Source: Seohaeicola_A nanhaiensis (GTDB taxonomy: Bacteria > Pseudomonadota > Alphaproteobacteria > Rhodobacterales > Rhodobacteraceae). Taken from it: a stretch of 64,000 bases of DNA. Both the position numbers and the translations under genes were made by a program. The notes below the pieces were generated by a model that made no database searches, had not been told where the DNA came from, and was given only the letters and a program-made list of their open reading frames with translations. Below, piece by piece: positions 1 through 8,597 of the stretch (position 1 is its first letter; the number at the start of each line of letters is the position of its first letter). Location of the stretch: assembly GCF_042654245.1 (NCBI RefSeq), contig NZ_JBHSGI010000005.1, forward strand, positions 186,001-250,000. Reading direction: 5' to 3'.

Positions 1-1
1 C

Positions 2-229
2 GCCTTCCGCTCGAACCACTGGAACGGCGGGCTGCACCAGTCGACCGGCAACAGCGCCTTCGACGCCTACAAGGCCGACACGCTGCGCCGGCTGGAGGAG
101 GAACAGCGCGACTTCCAGGCCTTCCTCGAACGGCTCCGCGAAGCCAAGGACAAGGCCGAGTTCGACCAGTTCATCGACGACCGCTCGCGCCGCGCCGCGC
201 AGCCCGGACAGGACGCCGAGGCCTCCTGA
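2..229 (+). CDS. DUF2852 family protein, 5'-truncated
   Basis: The window opens inside this gene. Seventy-five residues remain before TGA at 227-229. They begin AFRSNHWNGG and contain a charged helix (LRRLEEEQRDFQAFLERLR, then KAEFDQFIDDR). This is the C-terminal signature I associate with DUF2852, an alphaproteobacterial family with an N-terminal membrane segment that lies outside the window. No function is established. A GC hairpin follows the stop. Confidence 0.7.
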   Translation, partial: AFRSNHWNGGLHQSTGNSAFDAYKADTLRRLEEEQRDFQAFLERLREAKDKAEFDQFIDDRSRRAAQPGQDAEAS

Positions 230-243
230 CCCCGCGAACACCG

Positions 244-266
244 GCCGGCCCCGCACGGGGGCCGGC
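244..266 (+). terminator. GC hairpin after the DUF2852 gene
   Basis: Perfect 9-bp stem, GCCGGCCCC at 244-252 with GGGGCCGGC at 258-266, loop of 5 nt. There is no strong T run, so an intrinsic terminator is plausible but not certain. Confidence 0.5.
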
Positions 267-293
267 TGTCCCTCTGACCCGGAGCCTTCCTGC

Positions 294-743
294 ATGTATG
301 CCGACATGATCGCCGCCCTGCCCGAGCCGGACCGCCAACCCCAGTTCTACCGCGACGTTCCAACCAAGCGCCTGATCGCCTGGGTCGTCGACACCGTGCT
401 GATCCTCGCCCTCAGCGTCATCGCCGTGATCATGACCGCCTTTGTCGGTCTGCTGATCTGGCCCCTGCTCTACCTCGGCATCGGCTTCCTTTACCGCGTC
501 GCCACGCTCGCCGGCGGTTCCGCCACGCTCGGGATGCGCCTCGCCGGGATCGAACTGCGCCGCCACGACGGCGGCCCCTTCGACGGCACCCACGCGCTGC
601 TGCACACCGGCCTCTACACGGCCTGCCTGATGCTGCCGGTCTTCCAGATCGTCTCCATCGTGCTGATGCTCACCACCGCACGCGGTCAGGGCTTGCCCGA
701 TCTGGCGCTCGGCACCGTCGCACTCAACCGCAGGGCCCGATAA
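294..743 (+). CDS. RDD family membrane protein
   Basis: 149 residues. An early Arg (PTKRLIAWVVDT, about residues 23-34) with Asp at the end of that stretch begins the first hydrophobic helix, the arrangement that names the RDD family. A second helix pair follows at about residues 45-62, and a C-terminal pair at about 103-128 closes the protein. LGMRLAGIEL at about 79-88 is the usual conserved turn. It probably sits in the inner membrane with an unknown transport or accessory role. ATG at 294 is used; ATG at 306 is a possible alternative. It stands between DUF2852 and bpt with no overlap. Confidence 0.85.
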   Translation: MYADMIAALPEPDRQPQFYRDVPTKRLIAWVVDTVLILALSVIAVIMTAFVGLLIWPLLYLGIGFLYRVATLAGGSATLGMRLAGIELRRHDGGPFDGTHALLHTGLYTACLMLPVFQIVSIVLMLTTARGQGLPDLALGTVALNRRAR

Positions 744-816
744 ACGGGCCCATTCGGCACTTGCGCCGTCGCAATCGCGGTTGTTATCATCCGCGAAAGC
801 TCACCAAGACTCGTTT

Positions 817-1638
817 ATGCGCCACACATTGCCGATAGCACCGCAGTTCTACGTAACTGCCCCGCAACCGTGCCCGTATCTGGACGGACGCATGGAGCGT
901 AAGCTATTCACCGCGCTACAGGGCGAAAACGCCGACAAGCTGAACAACGCGCTATCCCGCCAGGGTTTCCGCCGCTCCCAGAACGTCCTCTACCGCCCCT
1001 CCTGCGCCGAATGCTCGGCCTGCCTCTCCGCCCGCATCGACGTCGACGCCTTCCAGCCCACCCGCAGCCAGAAACGGATCCAGCGCCGCAACGGCAACCT
1101 GACCCGCAAGGCCAACTCGCCCTGGGCGACCGAGGAACAATACGAGCTCTTCCGCAGCTATCTCGATGCCCGCCACGCCGATGGCGGCATGGCTGACATG
1201 GATGTCTTCGAATTCGCCGCGATGATCGAGGAAACCCCGATCCGCAGCCGCGTCATCGAATACACCGACGCCGCCAAACGGCTGATCGCGGTCAGCCTGA
1301 CCGACGTGCTCGAGGACGGCCTCAGCATGGTCTATTCCTTCTACGCCCCCGACATGCAGCAGGCGAGCCTCGGCACCCACATGATCCTCGACCATATCGA
1401 GATCGCGCGCGAGGCCGGGCTGCCCTACGTCTACCTCGGCTACTGGGTCCCCGGCAGCCAGAAGATGGGGTACAAGGCCAATTTCTCCGGCCTCGAAATC
1501 TACACCGGCGGCAAATGGCAGATGATGAAGGACCCCGAGGCCTATTCCGCCACGCTCCACCCCCTCTCGACCGACCCGATCGCCGAGCAGGTCGCCAACA
1601 TCAGCCTCCCCGACCGCCGCCCCGCCCCGGGGAAATAG
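817..1638 (+). CDS. bpt: Aspartate/glutamate leucyltransferase (Bpt)
   Basis: 273 residues. It transfers Leu from leucyl-tRNA to N-terminal Asp or Glu, feeding the ClpS/ClpAP N-degron pathway in the cytoplasm. The N-terminal Cys motif of the ATE fold is visible (PQPCPYLDGRMERK, then RPSCAECSACLSARIDV), and the GNAT-like C-terminal half contains YLGYWVPGSQKMGYKANF. Length is normal for the family. A TTG at 781 would add 12 residues; ATG at 817 matches family starts (MRHTLPIAPQFY). The leucyltransferase specificity is inferred from bacterial family membership and not from sequence alone. Confidence 0.9.
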   Translation: MRHTLPIAPQFYVTAPQPCPYLDGRMERKLFTALQGENADKLNNALSRQGFRRSQNVLYRPSCAECSACLSARIDVDAFQPTRSQKRIQRRNGNLTRKANSPWATEEQYELFRSYLDARHADGGMADMDVFEFAAMIEETPIRSRVIEYTDAAKRLIAVSLTDVLEDGLSMVYSFYAPDMQQASLGTHMILDHIEIAREAGLPYVYLGYWVPGSQKMGYKANFSGLEIYTGGKWQMMKDPEAYSATLHPLSTDPIAEQVANISLPDRRPAPGK

Positions 1639-1658
1639 CACCGGTCGGGTGACGCGCG

Positions 1659-1895
1659 ATGATCAGGATGATCGCCACCCTGCTCTGTCTCGGGCTCGCC
1701 ATCATCTTCGCGTATTTCTACTACGTTGCGTATTTCAGATGGCGCAATTGCTTCAATGAAGCGGGCCGGTGCTTCGACAGTGACGCCGGTGTCGTGTATC
1801 TACAGCAATCAGGGATCGTTTGGCTCTTGCTCGCTGTCCTGGCGCTTGTCGCTGGCCTCTTCATTGCGTGGCATCTTATAAGAAACAAACGGTGA
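1659..1895 (+). CDS. Small two-helix membrane protein, unknown
   Basis: 78 residues with hydrophobic segments at about 4-25 and 54-73 flanking a polar loop with two Cys (RNCFNEAGRCFDSD). The C-terminus is basic (HLIRNKR). The loop would lie in the periplasm if the positive-inside rule holds, and its two cysteines could form a disulfide. Base composition is noticeably less GC-rich than the neighbours, which may indicate a recently acquired or weakly selected gene. It lies 20 nt after bpt and could be co-transcribed. I do not recognise the family. Confidence 0.55.
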   Translation: MIRMIATLLCLGLAIIFAYFYYVAYFRWRNCFNEAGRCFDSDAGVVYLQQSGIVWLLLAVLALVAGLFIAWHLIRNKR

Positions 1896-1974
1896 TCCGG
1901 GACGTCCATTGCACGTCACATGGCCCCCCGATCGGCAGCCCCAACACGCTCGCCCGGCCCCCGAATCCGATCCA

Positions 1975-2442
1975 CTACTGCCTCAGCCGCTCCGCCAGCC
2001 GCGCCAGCTGGTCGATCACCGTGCCCCAGCCGTCGTGAAACCCCAGCTCCACATGTTTGGCGCTCTCCTCGGGCGTGCGATGCAGCGCCTGTGCCACATA
2101 GCGCGTCCCCGCCCCCTCATCCGCCATCGTGACGATCGAGGTCATCGCCAGCCAGGGGTCGATCGGCTGCCAGCCTTCTTTCAGGACAGTGGTGAAGACG
2201 ATCCGCTGCATCGGCGCGATCTCCAGAAAACACCCCTCGACATGCGGCTGGAACTCGCCCGGCCCCTCGCGCATCAGCGTCTCGAACCCGCCGCCGGGGC
2301 GCAGGTCCATCTTGACCACCCGGCATTCCATCGGCTCGGGGATCCACCATTTCTCGAAATGCCGCGGATCCGACCATGCCGCCCAGACAAGGGCCCGCGG
2401 GGCGTCGATCAGGCGCGAGATGGTCAAGGTGCTGTCGGTCAT
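1975..2442 (-). CDS. SRPBCC/AHSA1-domain protein
   Basis: 155 residues covering one SRPBCC (START-like) domain: the first strand is LTISRLIDAPRALVWAAWSD, followed by FEKWWIPEP and a long C-terminal helix (GWGTVIDQLARLAERL). These domains form a hydrophobic ligand cavity. The gene starts at ATG overlapping the TGA of the ArsR-type gene upstream, the common arsR-AHSA1 pairing, so the two are almost certainly co-translated. The ligand is unknown. Confidence 0.85.
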   Translation of the reverse strand: MTDSTLTISRLIDAPRALVWAAWSDPRHFEKWWIPEPMECRVVKMDLRPGGGFETLMREGPGEFQPHVEGCFLEIAPMQRIVFTTVLKEGWQPIDPWLAMTSIVTMADEGAGTRYVAQALHRTPEESAKHVELGFHDGWGTVIDQLARLAERLRQ

Positions 2443-2789
2443 GACGGTTCATCCTTCAGGGTTTCAACATAGGCGGCCAGCCGGTCGGTCCGCGCCTCCC
2501 AGATCGCGCGCTGCGCGTTCAGCCAGGCCTCGGCCGCGGCCAGGCGCTCGGCCTGCACCCAGCAGGTCCGCACCCGCCCGGCCTTTTCCGAACCGACAAG
2601 CCCGCTTTCCTCCAGCACCCGCAGATGCTTGAGCACGGCCGGCATCCCCATCCCGAAGGGCGCGGCCAGCTCCTTCACCGCCGCCGGACCCTCCACCAGC
2701 CGGGCGAGGATGGCCCGGCGCGTGGGGTCGGCCAGCGCGTGAAAGGCCGAATCGAGAGAGGGTTCATGGTTTACCATGTGGCAAACCAT
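2439..2789 (-). CDS. ArsR-family transcriptional regulator
   Basis: 116 residues with a winged helix: FHALADPTRRAILARL (helices 1-2), then AVKELAAPFGMGMPAVLKHL as the recognition region and a wing ending RVRTCWVQ. No metal-binding Cys cluster is visible, so it is probably of the non-metal class usually paired with AHSA1 proteins. Two starts are possible: ATG at 2789, or ATG at 2777 (MVNHEPSL). A near-perfect palindrome covers both, so the protein probably represses its own operon. No clear Shine-Dalgarno is present for either start, and the mRNA may be nearly leaderless. Confidence 0.87.
   Translation of the reverse strand: MVCHMVNHEPSLDSAFHALADPTRRAILARLVEGPAAVKELAAPFGMGMPAVLKHLRVLEESGLVGSEKAGRVRTCWVQAERLAAAEAWLNAQRAIWEARTDRLAAYVETLKDEPS
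2767..2788 (-). promoter_or_regulatory. Probable ArsR-type operator over the start codon
   Basis: TGGTTTACCA (2767-2776), two bases, TGGCAAACCA (2779-2788): a 10-bp inverted repeat with one mismatch. It overlaps the candidate start codons of the ArsR gene, the usual place for an autorepressor site. Direct binding is an inference. Confidence 0.55.
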
Positions 2790-2857
2790 ATCTAATACTT
2801 CACCAGATGGGAACCTTTATTCCCGCGCGCCCTCAGCCCCGCCCCGCGCTCACCGTT

Positions 2858-3538
2858 TCAGAACGCGATCTCCGCCACGATCCGTGCGGCCGGCCCCGCC
2901 GACTTGAGACTGCGCAACCCCGAACGTCGCGCCAGGGCCTCGTCCACCTCGCGGCGATGCTCCACCGTCAGCCGGTCGCCCTTGCAAGCGCCCTTCACCA
3001 CCCAGCGTTCATAGGAAAATGGCCCCGCAACGACCCCGGAAATGACTCGCGGCGCCACGTCATTCCTCTGAACCTTGCCCGAGGCGATCAATGTCTTGAT
3101 TGCTTCGGCAATGATCTCGGCGCTTTCCTTGAACGTCATCCCCTCGATCTTCGTCTCCTCCCCCTCTGCCATGTTGTCGGTCAGGCAGTGGCGCGCGACG
3201 AAGATCCAGTCATGCACCATATAGGCCGGCGCATAGCCCCAGGGCGAAAACCCGTTGAACAACTGCCCTGCCCTCGGAATGGATCCGCCGTCGGTATACA
3301 TCATCTCCGGCACAATCCGGGTCACCGCCGCCCCGGGCCTGTTGCGAATGAAGGTCAGCGGCCGCGTCCGGCTCGGGACATAGACAAACTTCCCCGCCCC
3401 CTTCCCATCCCCCTCGCCAACCCACATGACCAGAAGCGCCCCCTCGAACCGGCCCACCGGTGCCTCGTCGAAATCGACGGTCCCGCAGGCCGCGAGAAGC
3501 AGGCCGGCGAGGATGGCGACATAACGGCAAATGAACAT
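2858..3538 (-). CDS. DUF1353-like lipoprotein
   Basis: 226 residues. Starting at 3538 gives a lipoprotein signal (MFICRYVAILAGLLLAAC) with a lipobox LLAAC, and GGAG lies about 9 nt upstream; a longer open frame to 3598 lacks this logic. The central part YTDGGSIPR ... FSPWGYAPAYMVHDWIF resembles the DUF1353 core (TDxxSVPR followed by an HD motif). DUF1353 is often found in phage-associated genes, but no phage genes are near. The protein is probably anchored in the envelope; function unknown. Confidence 0.75.
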   Translation of the reverse strand: MFICRYVAILAGLLLAACGTVDFDEAPVGRFEGALLVMWVGEGDGKGAGKFVYVPSRTRPLTFIRNRPGAAVTRIVPEMMYTDGGSIPRAGQLFNGFSPWGYAPAYMVHDWIFVARHCLTDNMAEGEETKIEGMTFKESAEIIAEAIKTLIASGKVQRNDVAPRVISGVVAGPFSYERWVVKGACKGDRLTVEHRREVDEALARRSGLRSLKSAGPAARIVAEIAF

Positions 3539-3623
3539 GGTCCCGGCTCCAATCCAGCTCGCGATATAATCCGGAAACCATAGCGAAATTCGCGCCATTT
3601 CGCTTCTTCAATTCCACCAAAAG

Positions 3624-3644
3624 AAAAAGGCCCCCGAAGGGGCC
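3624..3644 (-). terminator. Terminator of the TRAP operon
   Basis: GGCCCC (3629-3634) pairs with GGGGCC (3639-3644) around a CGAA loop. Read on the minus strand it is followed by a T run (A run at 3624-3628 on plus). It lies about 20 nt past the stop of the large permease. Confidence 0.8.
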
Positions 3645-3664
3645 CTTTCCAAACTCTCGGTCAT

Positions 3665-6019
3665 TCAGACCCCGATCAGATCCGGCACGATGGTCACGAT
3701 CCCCGGGAACAGCCACAGGATCGCCAGCCCCACCACCTGGATCAGCACGAAGGGCACGATCCCGCGATAGATGTGCCCCGTCGTCACCTCGGGCGGCGCG
3801 ACACCGCGCAGGTAGAACAGCGCGAACCCGAAGGGCGGCGTCAGGAACGACGTCTGCAGGTTCACCGCGATCATGATCGTCACCCATTTCGGATCGAAGG
3901 ACCCGCCATAGATCACCGGCCCGACAATCGGGATCACGATGTAGATGATCTCGAGGAAATCCAGCACGAACCCCAGGAAGAACAGCACCAACATCACGAT
4001 CAGGAAGACCGTGAATTCGTTGTCGTAGCTCTTCAGGAAATCCTGGATGTAATGCTCGCCCCCGAAGGAGATCACCACCAGGTTCAGGATCTGCGACCCG
4101 ATCAGGATCGCAAAGACCATCGAGGTCACCTTCGCAGTCTCGCGCACCACCGGTGTCAGCACCCGGCCCGCGTACAGCACCCAAAGCGCATAGAACAGGC
4201 CGAACATCGCATAGAGATAGGTTGCCAGCGCCACCAGATAGGCGACCCCGTTCTCGAATGTCACATGCTCCTGATTCACCCGCAGGTCGAAATTCACGCC
4301 GACCAGCAGGCAGATCACGATGGCGAAAGTCGACATCAGGATGATCCGGCCCGAACGGCGCTCGTCATGCAGGCGGCGGAAGGCCGCCAGCATGATCGCC
4401 CCGCCCGCGCCCAGCGCGGCCGCCGGCGTCGGGTTGGTCACACCGCCAAGGATCGACCCCAGCACGGCGACGATCAGCACCAGCGGCGGAAAGATCACCT
4501 TGATCAGCTCGTTCTGCGACATTCTTATCGCGGCCGCCCGGCAGCCGTACAGCGCGATCAGCGCCGGGATCGCCAGCAGCAGCACCGTCACCCCAGGCGT
4601 TGTCACCGCCGAGATGAACAGCGCATCCACCAGCAGCATCAGCACCAGCCCCACCGCGCCTATGATCAGCGGGCGCGGGCTGGACGAGGGCGAGATACCC
4701 CGCCCATAGGCCAGCGTCAGCGCCATCAGCACCACGAAGACCGCGATGCCCGTGCCGATCGGCGGCGCCGCGGCGATCTTGGCGTCGCGCGCCGCGACGC
4801 GCTCCTCGTCGGTCAGCCGCGCACTCTGCTGCTGCCCGCCCGCCGCGTCGATCTCGGCCTGCTGCTGAACCGCAAGGTCCCACTTGCTCTGGCCGTGCAG
4901 CGCAATCATCGAGGCCTTGCATTCCTCCGAGACCTTGGTGCGCAGGCTCGCGCCCTTGCCGATGTCCGAAAAGGACGACACGTTCACATCCTGCGACCCG
5001 ACCACGCCCACAGAGTTCAGCCCGACCACGCCCAGGATCACCACCAGCGGCACCGCCACCAGCCAGGTCAGCTGCTCGCCACGCGTCACCGGCTCGCCGA
5101 TGCTGCCCTCGAATTCCACAGCCGGCGCCTTCTCCGGGTTCAGCAGCGCATAGCCGAAGGAATAGACCGCATATAGAATGGCCAGCAGGATCCCCGGCAG
5201 CATCGCCGCCTGGAACAGCGTCCCGACCGAGACCACCGCAGGCGTTCCGAGATAGGTCAGCGCATCGGTGCAGCCGGCCAGATTGGCGCGATCCTCCTGC
5301 GCCGCCGCATAAAGGTCGCCGGCCAGCGTGCCCAGCAGAACGATCACGATCGATGGCGGAATGATCTGCCCCAGCGTCCCCGAGGCTGCGATGACGCCCG
5401 TCGCCAGCTCGGGCGAATAGTTGTTGCGCAGCATCGTCGGCAGCGCCAGCAGCCCCATCGTCACCACCGTCGCCCCGACGATCCCGGTCGAGGCGGCAAG
5501 GAAGGCGCCCACCACCACGATGGACACCGCCAGCCCGCCCGGCAGCGGCCCGAAGACCCGCGCCATGGTGGTCAGCAGATCGTTCGCGATCTTCGAACGC
5601 TCCAGCGTGATGCCCATCATCACGAACATCAGCACCGCCAGCAGCGTCTCGATGGACTGGCCCGCCAGCACGCGCTCGTTCATGCGGTTCACGATGAACG
5701 ACACGTTGCGATCCAGCGCCAGAATCCATCCGCCCTCGAACACATGCTGCGCCACGCGCGGCAGTTCGGGGTATCGGAAGATCGAGATGGTATCGGCCTT
5801 GATCCCCTGCGCGATGAGGTCGTTATAGGCCTGGGTCGAGGTGTCTATGGCCTGGTGGATCAGCAGGCCCGCGCTGTCCAGCGCGGCGATGATGCCAAAG
5901 GCGATCAGCCCCGCCCCACCCAGCGCGAATGCCACTGGGAACCCCGACAGGATGCCGCCGAACAGGCACAAGAGCAGGATGATCAGGCCGATTTCGATTC
6001 CGTCGAGACCGAGAAACAT
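3665..6019 (-). CDS. TRAP transporter large permease (DctM family), extended form
   Basis: 784 residues, much longer than the roughly 430 usual for DctM. It begins MFLGLDGIEIGLIILLLCLF at an ATG with AGGA upstream; the open frame beyond this is not convincing. DctM signatures are present: PLPGGLAVSIVVVGAFLAASTG, GVIAASGTLGQIIPPSIVIVLLG and near the end NLQTSFLTPPFGFALFYLRG. Extra sequence sits after the first helices (about residues 60-120) and in the middle (about 345-480, hydrophilic and Gln/Ala-rich, then additional helices). Such long forms occur with TakP-type binding proteins. It is the last gene of the operon; substrate is probably an organic acid. Confidence 0.9.
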   Translation of the reverse strand: MFLGLDGIEIGLIILLLCLFGGILSGFPVAFALGGAGLIAFGIIAALDSAGLLIHQAIDTSTQAYNDLIAQGIKADTISIFRYPELPRVAQHVFEGGWILALDRNVSFIVNRMNERVLAGQSIETLLAVLMFVMMGITLERSKIANDLLTTMARVFGPLPGGLAVSIVVVGAFLAASTGIVGATVVTMGLLALPTMLRNNYSPELATGVIAASGTLGQIIPPSIVIVLLGTLAGDLYAAAQEDRANLAGCTDALTYLGTPAVVSVGTLFQAAMLPGILLAILYAVYSFGYALLNPEKAPAVEFEGSIGEPVTRGEQLTWLVAVPLVVILGVVGLNSVGVVGSQDVNVSSFSDIGKGASLRTKVSEECKASMIALHGQSKWDLAVQQQAEIDAAGGQQQSARLTDEERVAARDAKIAAAPPIGTGIAVFVVLMALTLAYGRGISPSSSPRPLIIGAVGLVLMLLVDALFISAVTTPGVTVLLLAIPALIALYGCRAAAIRMSQNELIKVIFPPLVLIVAVLGSILGGVTNPTPAAALGAGGAIMLAAFRRLHDERRSGRIILMSTFAIVICLLVGVNFDLRVNQEHVTFENGVAYLVALATYLYAMFGLFYALWVLYAGRVLTPVVRETAKVTSMVFAILIGSQILNLVVISFGGEHYIQDFLKSYDNEFTVFLIVMLVLFFLGFVLDFLEIIYIVIPIVGPVIYGGSFDPKWVTIMIAVNLQTSFLTPPFGFALFYLRGVAPPEVTTGHIYRGIVPFVLIQVVGLAILWLFPGIVTIVPDLIGV

Positions 6020-6035
6020 ATCCGCCGTTCCTAAA

Positions 6036-6926
6036 TTAATGGGTGCCTTCGTAGGCTTCTTCACCTTCGCCAAGCGTATCCTTGTCCAGATACTTGCCGG
6101 CGCTCTCCTCGCCCTCGACGAATTCGAGATACGAGCGATAGAGGAAGGTGAAGGCATGGATGAAGATCATGGCCGCCAGCAGGCAGAGCAGGACCTTGAA
6201 GATATAGTAGTGGTCAAAACCGTTCGGGCTGAACCCGATCCGCTCCACGTTCCACTTCAGCGCCTTCGACTTCATCAGCAGCCGGTCCAGCGTATCGCTG
6301 GCCGAAGGCTTGGGCACGATCAGGTGCCGCCACATGAAATACCAGCCGTACATCCAGATCACGACCGCCATCGGCACCATGAACAGCATGCATCCCACCA
6401 TGTCGATCACCCGCTTGGCGCGGAAGCTGACGGCGGAATAGACCAGATCCACCCGCACGTGACCGCCCTGCACGAAGGTGTAGGACAGGCACAGGCAGAT
6501 GATGATAGCGTTGTACAGCTTCAGCTCTTCGCCCCACCAGCTGATGTCGTACTGCAGCGGGATGCCAAAGCCGAAGGCCATGTCCGCCCGCGCAAAGACC
6601 CGCTGGATGAACACGATGATGATCTGCTGCAGCACCATGATCAGCCCGGCCCAGGCAAAGGTGCGCCCGACGATATTGCCGAACCCCTCCATCACCCGCA
6701 CCGTCGCCCAGCCGAACCGCCGGTTGACCACTACCGCGATGGTCAGCAGCAGGAACAGGTCGAAGACGGCAAAGAAGAACTCGACCGAGCCGCCATAGTA
6801 GACGACCCGCATGATGGCTTCCTTGTTCGACCAGTCGAGCCACAGCGAAGGATGCGTCAGCGCGATGGCGATATTGGCGAAGCCGCCAAGAATATGACTG
6901 AAAACCCAGACGATCCCGTCCAGCAT
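6036..6926 (-). CDS. TRAP transporter small permease (DctQ family)
   Basis: 296 residues, long for a DctQ subunit. At least four hydrophobic segments are visible (for example FFFAVFDLFLLLTIAVVV and VIDMVGCMLFMVPMAVVIWM), with the DctQ-like HVRVDLVY motif near the middle. It partners the large permease in the inner membrane and starts 16 nt upstream of it. The acidic C-terminal tail (EGEESAGKYLDKDTLGEGEE) is cytoplasmic or periplasmic by inference. Distinct hairpin and 114-nt gap separate it from the binding-protein gene. Confidence 0.88.
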   Translation of the reverse strand: MLDGIVWVFSHILGGFANIAIALTHPSLWLDWSNKEAIMRVVYYGGSVEFFFAVFDLFLLLTIAVVVNRRFGWATVRVMEGFGNIVGRTFAWAGLIMVLQQIIIVFIQRVFARADMAFGFGIPLQYDISWWGEELKLYNAIIICLCLSYTFVQGGHVRVDLVYSAVSFRAKRVIDMVGCMLFMVPMAVVIWMYGWYFMWRHLIVPKPSASDTLDRLLMKSKALKWNVERIGFSPNGFDHYYIFKVLLCLLAAMIFIHAFTFLYRSYLEFVEGEESAGKYLDKDTLGEGEEAYEGTH

Positions 6927-6990
6927 GGCGTGTCTGTCCCTCCCCGGATCTGGTTAAAGACCGGTTCCCGTTGTCGGATAGCGCAAAAGG

Positions 6991-7017
6991 GCAGGTCCGC
7001 GCCGAAGGCGGACCTGC
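6991..7017 (-). terminator. Hairpin between dctP-like and dctQ-like genes
   Basis: Perfect 10-bp stem GCAGGTCCGC (6991-7000) / GCGGACCTGC (7008-7017), loop of 7 nt, followed on the minus strand by CCTTTT. It may act as a partial terminator or mRNA stabiliser, giving more binding protein than permease. Confidence 0.65.
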
Positions 7018-7040
7018 TGTTTCGTCGCGGCGTCGCGGGC

Positions 7041-8123
7041 TTAGCTCAGCACGCGGTCGCGTTGTGCGGTATAGGCGCCGTCCGACAGGGCCAGCCAGGC
7101 CGAAGACGACCGCATCGAGGTGTTCACGCTCTCGCGGATCTTGGCGAACAGCTCGTCGCTCATGTACTGGTCCAGCGTTTCGGCCGAGGCCTTGCCGAAG
7201 GCATCCCAGACCGAATCCGGGAACTGCAGCGTCTTCACGCCGCCCGCCCGCAGCCGGCCCAGCGCGGCCGAGTTGTTGGACAGGAACAGCGCCAGCGTCC
7301 ACTGGTGGGAGGCGGCCGCCACCTGCTCGATGATGGCCTGATGCGCCGGCGACAGGCTCTCGAAGACGTCCCGGTTGGTCGCCAGCGACAGCGCCGCGCC
7401 CGGCTCGTGGAAGCCGGCGGTATAGTAGAACTTGGTGATCTCCTGGAAACCGGCCTTTTCGTCGGCCCAGGGTCCGATCCACTCGGTCCCGTCGATCGCA
7501 CCCGAGGACAGCGCCTGATAGACCTCCGCGCCCGGCAGGTTCTGCACGCTCGCGCCCAGCTTGCCCAGCGCCTGACCGCCCATGCCCGGCATCCGGAACT
7601 TCAGACCGTTGAAATCCTCGGGCCCGTTGATCTCCTTGCGGAACCATCCGCCCGACTGCGCGCCGGTGTTGCCGGCCAGGAAGGACTTCAGCCCGAAGAT
7701 CTGGCCCAGCTCGTCATGGAAGCCCAGACCGCCGCCGTGATAATACCAGTTCACGATCTCCTGCGCGGTCATGCCGAAGGGCGCCGCGGTGAAGAACTGA
7801 TAGGCCGGATGCTGCCCGGTGAAATAGTAGTCCGCCCCGTGATACATGTCCGCCTGACCCGAGGTCACGGCGTCGAACACCTCGAAGGCCCCGACCAGTT
7901 CGCCGGCGGCCTTGAGGTCGATGGTCAGCGCGCCATCGGTGGCGGCAGTGATCGCATCGGCGCAATACTGCGCCGAGTCATGCACACCGGCCAGGCCACG
8001 GCCCCAGGTTGTGACCAGCGTCAGGGTCCGCTTGCCCTGCGCATAGGCAGGCGCGGCCAGCGTCGTGGCTGCAGCGGCCGAGCCGCCGAGGGCGGTGGTC
8101 TTTAGAAAAGAGCGACGATCCAT
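7041..8123 (-). CDS. TRAP substrate-binding protein, TakP-like (DctP family)
   Basis: 360 residues. The start at 8123 has GGGAGGAAC about 8 nt upstream and gives a twin-arginine-like signal (MDRRSFLKTT, then APAYAQ as cleavage region). Conserved positions resemble Rhodobacter TakP: NTGAQSGGWFRKEIN, GLKFRMPG and DGTEWIGPWADEK, the residues that form the carboxylate-binding Arg site and the ligand lid. It delivers a substrate to the permease pair downstream. TakP binds 2-oxo acids, but here the ligand is only inferred to be an organic or carboxylic acid. Confidence 0.9.
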   Translation of the reverse strand: MDRRSFLKTTALGGSAAAATTLAAPAYAQGKRTLTLVTTWGRGLAGVHDSAQYCADAITAATDGALTIDLKAAGELVGAFEVFDAVTSGQADMYHGADYYFTGQHPAYQFFTAAPFGMTAQEIVNWYYHGGGLGFHDELGQIFGLKSFLAGNTGAQSGGWFRKEINGPEDFNGLKFRMPGMGGQALGKLGASVQNLPGAEVYQALSSGAIDGTEWIGPWADEKAGFQEITKFYYTAGFHEPGAALSLATNRDVFESLSPAHQAIIEQVAAASHQWTLALFLSNNSAALGRLRAGGVKTLQFPDSVWDAFGKASAETLDQYMSDELFAKIRESVNTSMRSSSAWLALSDGAYTAQRDRVLS

Positions 8124-8539
8124 TAGGTTAGTTCCTCCCGTTGGTGCCATTGAGGGTTTCTTGCTGATCCCTGCGGCTTGTTGAGTGGAGTCACACTATC
8201 CGTTCACGGCTTCTTGTGAATAGGAAATTTCATGCATTTTCGCACAGAATTTGCCCCCAGCCGCCCAATACCTCGGCATCATCCCCTCGTAATTCGCTAC
8301 AACCCTGCGGTTTGCGCCATTCTTCCGTAACGTAACGGTTGCGGTTGACCCGTCGGGCCGACGCGCTTGATTCGTCGTGCCGATGCCGCCGCCGTGCGGC
8401 GAAAGCGGTTGCCCAAGCGCAGCGACTCACCGCCGACAGGCCGCCCCGAAATACCGAAACTTGCCGGCGCACCCCACTCCCGAGCAAGAAAGTTGCGATT
8501 TTTCCGCCCCCAAGGTCACTTTTCGCTGCACATTCGCGG
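8124..8539. other. Non-coding divergent region between TRAP operon and ilv leader
   Basis: About 416 bases with no convincing gene on either strand. It should hold the TRAP promoter on the minus strand, but I find no sigma-54 element (a TGGCAC at 8143-8149 on the minus strand lacks the matching TTGC and lies at the ribosome-binding site). The less GC-rich part at 8195-8240 is the likeliest TRAP promoter area. Confidence 0.5.
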
Positions 8540-8566
8540 TTGACGCCCCTTTCCGTCCTCCATAAT
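8540..8566 (+). promoter_or_regulatory. Likely ilvIH promoter
   Basis: TTGACG at 8540-8545 and CATAAT at 8561-8566 lie 15 bases apart, slightly short for sigma-70. Transcription would begin near 8573, about 25 bases before the leader-peptide ATG. Confidence 0.55.
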
Positions 8567-8597
8567 GTCCGCCCACACGAAATCGGAGTCTCTGGGT

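Noticed and set aside
8134..8149. TGGCAC on the minus strand upstream of the TRAP binding-protein gene as a sigma-54 -24 element
   Set aside because: No TTGC at the right distance, and it lies at the ribosome-binding site; the linked DctD-like regulator also lacks GAFTGA.
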